Assembly: GCA_014384665.1 (NCBI GenBank)
Contig: JACNFI010000331.1
Coordinates: 1-14,117 of the forward strand
Reading direction: 5' to 3'
Length of the DNA: 14,117 nt
DNA from: Candidatus Cloacimonadota bacterium
GTDB lineage: Bacteria > Cloacimonadota > Cloacimonadia > JGIOTU-2
Position numbers and translations under genes: made by a program. This document shows, piece after piece, positions 7,946 through 14,117 of this stretch. The notes beneath the pieces were generated by a model that made no database searches, was not told where the DNA came from, and saw nothing but the letters and a program-made list of their open reading frames with translations. How positions within the stretch are numbered: position 1 is the first letter of the stretch; every line of letters starts with the position of its first letter.

Positions 7946-10147
7946 TCAATTCTCATATAATATTTCTTGAATTTTTTCCGGTGTAATTGGAAGTTCACAA
8001 ATTGTTTTTCCAACAGCTTGACTAACTGCTGAAGCAATTGCTGGAGCAACTCCAACCAACGGCAATTCGCCAAGTGCTTTTGCTCCTTCTGGTCCAAAGA
8101 AGTATGGTTCTTCAACAATATCAACTTCAATATCAGGAATATCCATTGTTGTCGGAATAATGTAATCGGCAAATCCAGTATTTTGAATTTCACCTTTATT
8201 CATCGGCATATCCTCATAAATTGCAAATCCGATTCCCTGAACAGTTCCGCCTAAAATCTGGCCAATAGATTGCTGATAATTTATTGCTTTGCCAATATCA
8301 TGAGATGTGTAAAATTTCTTAACTTTCACTTGATATGTGACCAAATCTATTTCAATTTCAGCTATGCTGGCAGACCATGAATACACAGGATATCCATAGC
8401 CAGTATAAGTGGTTTCGTCAAACTTAATAAAATCCGGATGCTTGTATTGTGATTTAACTTTGAGGGTTCCGAATTTTGTGTAATATTTTTTTGCTTTATC
8501 AGTAAATGAGAGTTTTTCATCTATGTCAATTTTAGTCTCTCTGAATCTTTTTAGGATTTTATCGCAATTATCAACAAGCAGTTTTCCAACAATCATTGTG
8601 CTTCTTGAGGCTACAGTTGGACCGCTATCAGGCACCTTGCTTGTGTTTTTCTCTTCTATAATAATGTCAGAGAAAGGAATCTTTAGTTTGTCAGAAACAA
8701 TAATTTTGAACGCAGTATCAATTCCCTGCCCCATTTCTGTATTTGCTGTTCGGATGATAATTTTTCCACCAGAGATTAGTTCCATTTCTGCAATTGCTTT
8801 GATTCTATTTTCTCCAATACCAGTAAAACCAGCCCCGTGAAAAACTGTAGAAAGTCCAATTCCTTTTAGCAATTTTTTTTGTCTGCCTTGAGTTTTGTTG
8901 AAATTTTTGTATTCTAAATATTTTCTTTCAAAATCTGACATTTTTATGACATTTTCAAGGCATTTGTGTAAACCAAAACTATAATTAATTGGCTGACCAG
9001 TTGGCATTTTATCATTCAATTTTAGAAGATTTTTTTTTCTTATCTCAAGTGGTGATAAATTGAGTTTTCTTGCAATTTTATCAATCAACATTTCAATTGC
9101 AAAAAATGCTTGTGGAGCACCAAACCCACGAAAAGCACCAGATGGAATTTTGTTTGTCTTTAGTGCCAATCCATGGATTTTCACATTTGGAATATTATAA
9201 CAGCCAGCACCGCACAAAACTGCACGAGCCAATACAACTGGACTGAGTGTGCTATATGCTCCGCTGTCCAGTTTCAACTCAATTTTAAGACCAAGAATCT
9301 TACCTGATTTTGTAACAGCGGCTTTTCCAGTAATTTTAGAAGGATGTCTTTTGGTTGTGAATTTCACATCTTCTTCTCTTGAAAAACTCAAAAGGACTGG
9401 TCGTTTTGATTTTTGTGTAAGAAGAGCAACATGTCCACAAATGAGAGATGGAAAATCTTCCTTTCCACCGAATGCTCCTCCTGTTGAGGTCTGAGTAACA
9501 TCAGTTTTGATTTCAGTTCCTTTGAATAATTCATCCATTGCATTTTGCACATAATAAGGGCATTGCATTGAACCAAATATATGAATCGTGTTCCCATCAG
9601 GAACTGCCATTGCTACTTGTGGTTCAAGATACACATGTTCTTGATAGCCTGTTTTGAATTCTTCTTTTATGATAAAATCAGCTTCTTTTTTTACCACCGA
9701 AAAATCTCCACTTTTAATTGTGATATTTTCAAATATATTCTTCTTATTACGAGAATTTTCAGATTGTTCAATACCTAAAATTGCCGGTAAATCTTCATAT
9801 TCTATTTTAATTTTTGACTTAGCGAGTTCCAATTTTTCCAGAGATTCAGCAGCAAGAAGAATAATCGGTTCACCAAAACAATTAACTTGATTTTCTGCCA
9901 GATATGGCATATCATTTTTAATCATTGCAACATAATTATTTGGAATATCTTTAGCAGTAATAATTGTGATGTCAGACCAATCGAAGTTTTTCGAGAATTC
10001 AATTTTCTTAATTAAAGCACTTGCTCGAGCCGAGCGAACAGTTGTTGCAAATAGTCTGTTTGGCGCATCAAAATCACGAAGGTATTTTTCTTTACCAGAA
10101 ATTTTTGATGTCGCATCTACTCTAATCTCTTTATTTTTTGAATTCAT
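7946..10147 (-). CDS. xdhA: Xanthine dehydrogenase family, molybdenum-binding catalytic subunit
   Basis: This is the large subunit that binds molybdopterin-cytosine-dinucleotide and hydroxylates the substrate. The frame is open to a GTG at 10207 (753 residues) with ATGs at 10186 and 10147. I chose 10147 because relatives begin only a few residues before the RVDA..K.SGK.KY motif; the GTG lies in repeat-like DNA. None has a clear Shine-Dalgarno motif. Numbered from the GTG: the a/b hammerhead domain spans about 30-145; then HVYLEPQ (191-197), the cofactor loop GGAFGGKE (243-250), SGAFRGFGAPQ (356-366, Arg360 matching the substrate-site arginine of xanthine oxidase), MGQGIDT (492-498) and GAKALGELPLVGVAPAIASA (708-727), with the catalytic base Glu714. 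No ferredoxin-like domain is fused to it. The gene context suggests a purine substrate, but this family also takes aldehydes, nicotinate and others. A perfect palindrome ACATGCATGT (10179-10188) lies just upstream. Confidence 0.93.
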   Translation of the reverse strand: MNSKNKEIRVDATSKISGKEKYLRDFDAPNRLFATTVRSARASALIKKIEFSKNFDWSDITIITAKDIPNNYVAMIKNDMPYLAENQVNCFGEPIILLAAESLEKLELAKSKIKIEYEDLPAILGIEQSENSRNKKNIFENITIKSGDFSVVKKEADFIIKEEFKTGYQEHVYLEPQVAMAVPDGNTIHIFGSMQCPYYVQNAMDELFKGTEIKTDVTQTSTGGAFGGKEDFPSLICGHVALLTQKSKRPVLLSFSREEDVKFTTKRHPSKITGKAAVTKSGKILGLKIELKLDSGAYSTLSPVVLARAVLCGAGCYNIPNVKIHGLALKTNKIPSGAFRGFGAPQAFFAIEMLIDKIARKLNLSPLEIRKKNLLKLNDKMPTGQPINYSFGLHKCLENVIKMSDFERKYLEYKNFNKTQGRQKKLLKGIGLSTVFHGAGFTGIGENRIKAIAEMELISGGKIIIRTANTEMGQGIDTAFKIIVSDKLKIPFSDIIIEEKNTSKVPDSGPTVASRSTMIVGKLLVDNCDKILKRFRETKIDIDEKLSFTDKAKKYYTKFGTLKVKSQYKHPDFIKFDETTYTGYGYPVYSWSASIAEIEIDLVTYQVKVKKFYTSHDIGKAINYQQSIGQILGGTVQGIGFAIYEDMPMNKGEIQNTGFADYIIPTTMDIPDIEVDIVEEPYFFGPEGAKALGELPLVGVAPAIASAVSQAVGKTICELPITPEKIQEILYEN

Positions 10148-10244
10148 CAAATTTTGTAAGTATTTAGTTTTATATGAAACATGCATGTCCCGATAATCTG
10201 GACGCACCCGTCTGGGCGTCGAGCCTGAAAGGATGATGAAAATA

Positions 10245-10351
10245 ACACACCCCCTCTGATGAATCGGAGACCCCTCTTGGTAGAGGGGAATTCGCCAAAA
10301 TCCCCTCTTGAGAGGGGTGGACTCCGATGATAATCGGAGGACGGGGTGTGT
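10245..10351. repeat. Nested palindromic intergenic element (MITE- or REP-like), 107 bp
   Basis: The ends ACACACCCC (10245-10253) and GGGGTGTGT (10343-10351) are perfect 9-bp inverted repeats. Inside, ATCGGAG (10263-10269) pairs with CTCCGAT (10322-10328), which can instead pair with ATCGGAG at 10333-10339 around a 4-base loop. Two further hairpins are present: CCCCTCT/AGAGGGG at 10271-10288 (loop TGGT) and CCCCTCT/AGAGGGG at 10302-10317 (loop TG). The element has no coding capacity. It is far richer in G+C than its surroundings, and lies between the xdhC-type gene and the molybdenum subunit gene, so it may end or process the transcript there. Its form recalls short palindromic repeats scattered through many bacterial genomes. 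Confidence 0.8.
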
Positions 10352-10356
10352 AACCT

Positions 10357-10388
10357 GCCTGTCTGGCGTAGCTTTAGCGTAGACGGGC
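10357..10388. repeat. Short inverted repeat next to the palindromic element
   Basis: GCCTGTCT (10357-10364) and AGACGGGC (10381-10388) form an 8-bp inverted repeat with one mismatch, around a segment holding two copies of GCGTA. A related CCCGTCT motif occurs at 10207-10213 on the other side of the 107-bp element and pairs with AGACGGG at 10381-10387. The gap is therefore bracketed by related inverted sequences. It ends 3 bases before the xdhC-type stop codon. Confidence 0.55.
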
Positions 10389-10391
10389 GTG

Positions 10392-11198
10392 CTATTTCAT
10401 ATGAAAGCTTTTCTTTTGAAATTCTATTGATTGCATTTCTGCAGCGATACTCAACGCAATTTCTGAAGGAATATCTCCACCAATATCAAGTCCGATAGGT
10501 GAATATAGATTTTTCAAATCCACATCACCAATTTCAGATTTTAATTTTTTCAGATTTGCTGTAACTTTATTTTTTGAGCCAATCATTCCAACATATTTTA
10601 TCTCAAGTTTTCGCTGATAGATATTTTTCAGAATTTCGTAATCGTGTTTATGTCCGTGAGTTATAATAATAATGTAGGAATCCTGGGATGGTTTAAATTT
10701 TTGGGTGAATTCATCGTAATTTGCATGAATTCTTTCATCTGCCCGAGGATGTATTTTTTCACTCACGAATTCTTTTCTGTTATCAATAATGAAAATTTTA
10801 TATTTTTGTTTATTGAGAATTTTGGTTAATGCTTGAGCAATATGACCACCACCAAAGATATACACTTCAAATTTGGGAGTAATAGATTCAAAATAAATTT
10901 TCGCAGTTCCGCCACAAATCATTCCTGTATCAATTTCATTTTTTTGTATAGAGGTTTTTTTACTTAAATTGTAATTTTTCAGACCATTTTCAGCACATCG
11001 TAACATTTCAAGTCCATCTTTTATGACAAGCATTTCAAGGTTTCCACCTCCAACAGTTCCGAAAGTTTTTCCATTTTCCTGAATAATCATTTTGAAACCT
11101 GTTTTGCCCGGAGAAGAACCGGAAGCTTCTACAAGAGTGCCAACAATAAACCGTTTGTTCTCGTTTTTCAAAAGATAAATTTTTTCTGTAATGTCCAT
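10392..11198 (-). CDS. xdhC: XdhC/CoxI family molybdenum cofactor insertion protein
   Basis: The product has 268 residues. Proteins of this family bind the molybdenum cofactor, promote its sulfuration and insert it into xanthine-dehydrogenase-type enzymes in the cytoplasm. The N-terminal XdhC domain shows EASGSSPGKTGFKM (residues 24-37), GTVGGGNLE (47-55) and GMICGGTAKIYFE (92-104). A Rossmann-type nucleotide-binding domain follows, with VYIFGGGHIAQAL (112-124), then ITHGHKHD (179-186), YVGMIGSKNKV (202-212) and the family end motif SPIGLDIGGDIPSEIALSIA (233-252). All landmarks are intact. It starts 4 bases after the mocA-type stop and lacks a strong Shine-Dalgarno motif, which suggests translational coupling. 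The symbol follows the Rhodobacter usage; it is not the E. coli Fe-S subunit of the same name. Confidence 0.93.
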   Translation of the reverse strand: MDITEKIYLLKNENKRFIVGTLVEASGSSPGKTGFKMIIQENGKTFGTVGGGNLEMLVIKDGLEMLRCAENGLKNYNLSKKTSIQKNEIDTGMICGGTAKIYFESITPKFEVYIFGGGHIAQALTKILNKQKYKIFIIDNRKEFVSEKIHPRADERIHANYDEFTQKFKPSQDSYIIIITHGHKHDYEILKNIYQRKLEIKYVGMIGSKNKVTANLKKLKSEIGDVDLKNLYSPIGLDIGGDIPSEIALSIAAEMQSIEFQKKSFHMK

Positions 11199-11202
11199 AA
11201 TT

Positions 11203-11826
11203 CTAACTTTGATTATTCAAATTTTTTAGTTCATTATCAGTATTTGCATCCTTGATGATTGCTGAATCAGCAACATTTACATGAAGTGTATTTTTCTTTT
11301 CTTTTTCTAAAATATTTCGCAAAGTTTCATTTGTTTCTGAATTACTGATTTTTTGCAAAATAGGTTTTTTCAGTAAAATTGGATGGCCTGATTTATGTTG
11401 AAAACTGGGAATAATAACCGTATTTTCTGATTGCTGAGAAGATTTTACTAATAATTCGTAAACTGTGAGAGAAATTTGTGGCTGGTCAACAAGATGCAAC
11501 AAAACATAATCATAATGATTTGCGATATTGAGCAATTCTTTTGCGGCAGTTTGAACTGAACTAAACATACCTTTTGAAAAATTTGGATTGAAAACAAAGC
11601 TGATTTTTTTCAATAAATCAGTTTCTTTCAAAGTATTCTTTATCTCGTTTTCAAGCAATTCCGCATTAAAACCAGTGATGATAAAAATTTTTTCACAGAA
11701 AAAAGATAATTTTTTCAGAATAGTTACGATAAAATATTCATCTTTGTATTTTGCTAATGGTTTGAATTCTGACATTCTGGAGGAATAACCAGCTGCGAGA
11801 ATTATTCCATAGATTTTTTTGTTCAT
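11203..11826 (-). CDS. mocA: MocA-type molybdenum cofactor cytidylyltransferase (MobA-like NTP transferase)
   Basis: The product has 207 residues when begun at the ATG at 11826. A GTG at 11859 would extend it by 11 residues but overlaps the upstream gene and precedes the family's start motif. MocA transfers CMP from CTP to molybdopterin to give the dinucleotide form used by xanthine-dehydrogenase-type enzymes. The nucleotide-binding signature IILAAGYSSRMSEFKPLAKY (residues 8-27) is at the N-terminus. LVDQP (112-116) supplies the metal-binding Asp, and SGHPI (146-150) and DANTDNEL (193-200) match conserved positions. It lies 7 bases after the PLP-enzyme gene and 4 before the xdhC-type gene. 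Related nucleotidyltransferases act on other substrates; the neighbours make MocA by far the best choice. Confidence 0.88.
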   Translation of the reverse strand: MNKKIYGIILAAGYSSRMSEFKPLAKYKDEYFIVTILKKLSFFCEKIFIITGFNAELLENEIKNTLKETDLLKKISFVFNPNFSKGMFSSVQTAAKELLNIANHYDYVLLHLVDQPQISLTVYELLVKSSQQSENTVIIPSFQHKSGHPILLKKPILQKISNSETNETLRNILEKEKKNTLHVNVADSAIIKDANTDNELKNLNNQS

Positions 11827-11833
11827 TACAAAT

Positions 11834-13033
11834 TTATAAACCCAAAGATTTCTTTGCACTTTTGGAATCTTTCAATCCGCAACCTGTCAGAATGACAACA
11901 ATTTTCTCATTCTTTTTAGAAGTTGAATTGCAATATTTTTCAAATCCAGTCCAGGCTGCAGCAGCAGAAGGCTCAACAAAAATTCCCAATTTGTTTCCAA
12001 TATATTTTTCAGATTTTAAAATTTCATCATCACTCACTTTTATACCAAATCCTTTACTTTTCTCAATACAATCTGCGGCGAGATAAAGATTTCGCGGCGC
12101 ATTCACAGAAATGCTATCTGCAACGGTTTTGGATTTTTTCAAGACAAACTTTTTGGTCGCAAGATAATCTATAATCGCAGAACTGCCTTCTGCTTGAACT
12201 GCGATTAGTTGTGGAATTTTCTCAATGATTTCTAATTGATGTAGATCAAAAAATCCTTTGTAAAGTCCGGAGATTATTACGCCATCTCCAACTGGCACGA
12301 AAACTTTATCAGGCACTTCAAAATTCATCTGCAGAATTATGTCAAAAGCACCGGATTTTTTGCCTTCAATTGTTAGAGGATTATAAGCAGTATTTCGGTT
12401 ATACCAATTATTTTCTTTAGATTTTTTAATGGCTAAATCAAATGCATCGTCATAATTTCCATCTACTTTTTGAATATCAGCGCCGTAAATTTTTATCTGC
12501 AGAAGTTTTTCATCAGGAATGCTTTTTGGAACGAAAATTTTGCTCTTCAATCCAAGAGTTGCACAAATTCCAGAAATTGAAGATGCAGCATTTCCTGTAG
12601 ATGCAGTGCAAATCGTGGTTTTCACAATTTCAATTGCTTTGGCTGCGACCAAAATTGATGCACGGTCTTTGTATGAAAAAGTTGGATTGTGAGTTTCATC
12701 CAACAGATAAATTTCATTATCTGAAATGTTTTGAGTTTTCTTTAAACTGTTTTGTGGAAGAGTCAAAGAATCAAATAAAGAAAAATTTAGATTTTTTTGA
12801 AAAGGTAATAATTCATGATAAAGAAAGATATTTCCAGATTTTATTTTTTTGAAGAATTTTTTTGAATATTTTGTTTTCAAAGAATCATAATCATAAAAAA
12901 TTTGTAAAACGCCAATTAGAGGATTTCCTGGTTGATTCTTACTTTTACAATCTGGACAAAGATAATGGAAATTTGGTTCAATAAAATCTGCATCCCATTT
13001 TTTTTCGCAAGTGAAACATTGATAGTAATACAT
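11834..13033 (-). CDS. Zinc-ribbon threonine-synthase-like PLP-dependent enzyme
   Basis: The product has 399 residues and belongs to the fold-type II PLP family (threonine synthase, threonine dehydratase, diaminopropionate ammonia-lyase). An N-terminal zinc ribbon is visible as Cys6, Cys9, Cys26 and Cys29. The PLP lysine is Lys122 in NPTFSYKDRAS; TASTGNAASS (143-152) is the substrate-binding loop, VPVGDGVIISG (247-257) contacts the PLP phosphate, and LTGCGLKD (382-389) closes the site. A biosynthetic threonine synthase would be expected with hom or thrB, but here the gene lies between carbamate kinase (2 bases away) and mocA (7 bases away). In E. coli-type purine-degrading clusters the PLP enzyme at this place is diaminopropionate ammonia-lyase (YgeX), so a catabolic lyase role is a reasonable inference. 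The fold and cofactor are well supported; the substrate is not known. Confidence 0.85.
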   Translation of the reverse strand: MYYYQCFTCEKKWDADFIEPNFHYLCPDCKSKNQPGNPLIGVLQIFYDYDSLKTKYSKKFFKKIKSGNIFLYHELLPFQKNLNFSLFDSLTLPQNSLKKTQNISDNEIYLLDETHNPTFSYKDRASILVAAKAIEIVKTTICTASTGNAASSISGICATLGLKSKIFVPKSIPDEKLLQIKIYGADIQKVDGNYDDAFDLAIKKSKENNWYNRNTAYNPLTIEGKKSGAFDIILQMNFEVPDKVFVPVGDGVIISGLYKGFFDLHQLEIIEKIPQLIAVQAEGSSAIIDYLATKKFVLKKSKTVADSISVNAPRNLYLAADCIEKSKGFGIKVSDDEILKSEKYIGNKLGIFVEPSAAAAWTGFEKYCNSTSKKNEKIVVILTGCGLKDSKSAKKSLGL

Positions 13034-13035
13034 TT

Positions 13036-13977
13036 TTATGGAAGAATTCTCGTGCCTGCTTTATTGTTAACGGCATTAGCGATAAGTTCCGGTGTTGTGA
13101 TTATCACTTTTTTCCCACCGTTTTCAAGGAAATCTATAGCGGATTCTATTTTTGGAAGCATACTTCCCTTTTTGAAATGTCCTTCGGTGCAATATTTTTT
13201 TGCTTGTGCGAGTGTCATTTCAGAAATTGCTTGTTGATTTTCTTTTCCAAAATTCAAAAAAACTTGCTCAATAGAAGTGAAAATTATTAGATAATCTGCT
13301 TTGAGATTTTGTGCAAGAAGCGAAGAAGCACGGTCTTTGTCAATAACAGCAGGAACGCCTTCAAGATTACCATCTTCATTTTTAATGACAGGAATTCCAC
13401 CTCCTCCAACTGCTATAACAATAAATCCATCGGAAATCAAATTTTCAATTACATCTTGTTCAATTATTTTTTTTGGAATTGGTGATGCAACCACGCGTCT
13501 ATAACCTCTTCCAGCATCTTCTATAATATTCCAATTGAACTCTTTTTCCTTTTCTTCTGCTTCTTCTTTTGTCAAAAAAGGGCCAATAGGTTTCGTAGGA
13601 ATTTTGAATGCGACATCATTTTTATCTACAAGAACTTGAGTAATAACCGTAGCAATTCCTTTTTCTATTTTTTTCTCTTTGAGAAGATTCCCAACTGCTT
13701 GTTGAATCTGATATCCGATTGCACCTTGCGTATCAGCCCCAGCAGAAGCAACTGGAACAGGATGAAGCTGTTCGCGAGAAAGTTCAGAGCGCAGCAAAAT
13801 AAATCCAACCTGAGGTCCATTTCCATGAGTGATAACAACATTGAATCCTTTTTCAATTAATTTAATAATATGTTTTGAAGTTTCTAAAATGCAGTCATAC
13901 TGGTCATCTACAGTTTGATGGTCTTTGTCTTTTATGAGAGAATTTCCCCCGATTGCTAAAACTGCTAATTTTTTCAT
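13036..13977 (-). CDS. arcC: Carbamate kinase
   Basis: The product has 313 residues, close to the usual length of about 310. The enzyme makes ATP from carbamoyl phosphate and ADP, a substrate-level phosphorylation step in arginine, agmatine or purine-derivative fermentation in the cytoplasm. Amino-acid-kinase motifs are in order: AIGGNSLI (residues 8-15), THGNGPQVG (50-58), SAGADTQGAIGYQIQQA (78-94), AGRGYRRVVASP (155-166), AVGGGGIPV (189-197), VIDKDRASSLLA (211-222), GHFKKGSMLPKIESA (266-280) and the C-terminal GTRI. Start at 13977 is fixed by AAGGA at 13985-13989 and by the family's MKKLAVLAIGGN beginning. An upstream in-frame extension to 14088 is encoded by repeat DNA and is rejected. No arginine deiminase or ornithine carbamoyltransferase gene is beside it; the neighbours point to purine-type catabolism. 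Confidence 0.95.
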   Translation of the reverse strand: MKKLAVLAIGGNSLIKDKDHQTVDDQYDCILETSKHIIKLIEKGFNVVITHGNGPQVGFILLRSELSREQLHPVPVASAGADTQGAIGYQIQQAVGNLLKEKKIEKGIATVITQVLVDKNDVAFKIPTKPIGPFLTKEEAEEKEKEFNWNIIEDAGRGYRRVVASPIPKKIIEQDVIENLISDGFIVIAVGGGGIPVIKNEDGNLEGVPAVIDKDRASSLLAQNLKADYLIIFTSIEQVFLNFGKENQQAISEMTLAQAKKYCTEGHFKKGSMLPKIESAIDFLENGGKKVIITTPELIANAVNNKAGTRILP

Positions 13978-13984
13978 CTGAAAA

Positions 13985-13989
13985 TCCTT
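13985..13989 (-). promoter_or_regulatory. Ribosome binding site of the carbamate kinase gene
   Basis: AAGGA lies 7 bases before the ATG at 13977. It is one of the few good Shine-Dalgarno motifs in this cluster, fitting its place as the first cistron in the visible operon. Confidence 0.7.
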
Positions 13990-14006
13990 TTTTTGCCACG
14001 AATTTA

Positions 14007-14068
14007 CCCCGTTAGATAGCACTCCATTAGAAGAGGAAGTATCAAATGGACAAGAATATCTAACGGGG
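14007..14068. repeat. Perfect 12-bp inverted repeat upstream of carbamate kinase
   Basis: CCCCGTTAGATA (14007-14018) and TATCTAACGGGG (14057-14068) are perfect inverse complements 38 bases apart. An inner CCATT/AATGG pair (14024-14028 with 14045-14049) could extend the structure. It lies 30 bases before the carbamate kinase start and may be a mobile palindromic repeat or a leader/operator structure. Confidence 0.75.
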
Positions 14069-14083
14069 CAAGCACGAACTAAT

Positions 14084-14110
14084 CCCATTAGATAGCAAGC
14101 ATCTAACGGG
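14084..14110. repeat. Second hairpin of the same repeat family
   Basis: CCCATTAGAT (14084-14093) pairs with ATCTAACGGG (14101-14110) with one mismatch and a 7-base loop. The motif CCCRTTAGATAGCA is shared in direct orientation with 14008-14021, so this is a second, degenerate copy of the neighbouring repeat. The array may go on beyond the right edge. Confidence 0.65.
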
Positions 14111-14117
14111 ACAGGCA

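Noticed and set aside
7924..8193. 89-codon minus-strand frame within the molybdenum subunit gene
   Set aside because: It lies in another frame under a strongly conserved coding region and its composition is that of a frame shadow.
10148..10207. GTG (10207) or ATG (10186) as start of the molybdenum subunit
   Set aside because: They add residues with no counterpart at the start of the family and the GTG lies in repeat-like DNA; still possible, since no start has a clear ribosome site.
10271..10317. Classical rho-independent terminator
   Set aside because: The hairpins are strong, but no U-run follows them on either strand.
11827..11859. GTG start of the MocA-type gene at 11859
   Set aside because: It overlaps the upstream gene and precedes the conserved MNKKIYGIILAAG beginning.
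13978..14088. 37-residue N-terminal extension of carbamate kinase
   Set aside because: It is translated from inverted-repeat DNA, lacks a ribosome site, and the family starts exactly at MKKLAVLAIGGN.
14007..14110. CRISPR array
   Set aside because: There are only two degenerate copies of the motif, in inverted units with unequal spacing, and no cas gene nearby.

Overview
The window is AT-rich bacterial DNA in which all eight genes I support lie on the minus strand, so transcription runs from the right edge to the left. It falls into two functional blocks plus several small inverted-repeat elements in the gaps. The organism is probably an uncultured anaerobe of the Fibrobacteres-Chlorobi-Bacteroidetes side of the tree, Cloacimonadota being one plausible choice. 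The clues are the YPNPF-type C-terminal sorting/FlgD-like tail, the many beta-sandwich surface domains ending in GDVSGNW, and a purine-type molybdenum hydroxylase cluster. No rRNA or tRNA is present to fix the taxonomy, so this is inference.

Right block (about 7070-13977): a molybdenum-hydroxylase gene set. In order of transcription it encodes carbamate kinase, a zinc-ribbon threonine-synthase-like PLP enzyme, a MocA-type molybdenum cofactor cytidylyltransferase, an XdhC/CoxI maturation factor, then the molybdenum-binding and FAD-binding subunits of a xanthine-dehydrogenase-family enzyme. The first four genes are separated by only 2, 7 and 4 bases and look like one operon. A gap of about 180-240 bases carrying a nested inverted-repeat element separates them from the two enzyme subunits. 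The set resembles known purine/xanthine fermentation clusters: the hydroxylase oxidises a purine-like substrate, MocA and XdhC build and insert the cofactor, and carbamate kinase harvests ATP from carbamoyl phosphate. The [2Fe-2S] subunit that such enzymes need is not in the window.

Left block (1-6710): two large secreted proteins. The upstream one (3309-6710) is a C10-family (streptopain-like) cysteine protease with a long tail: Ig-like domain, carboxypeptidase-regulatory-like domain, cohesin-like domain, second regulatory-like domain, dockerin-like region, second cohesin-like domain and C-terminal sorting tail. The next gene (3267 down to the left edge, where it is cut off) has a signal peptide, a possible glycoside-hydrolase-like barrel holding a discoidin-like domain, and then the same regulatory/dockerin/cohesin tail. 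The shared tails are about 89% identical in DNA over about 900 bases without a net indel, a sign of recent duplication or gene conversion. The unique part of the left gene is clearly richer in G+C than its tail.

The most interesting points are the pairing of cohesin-like and dockerin-like modules within the same polypeptides, carried by a protease and a different exoprotein; the mosaic origin of the left gene; the missing Fe-S subunit; and the palindromic elements at gene borders. I see no CRISPR array, transposase, tRNA or rRNA.
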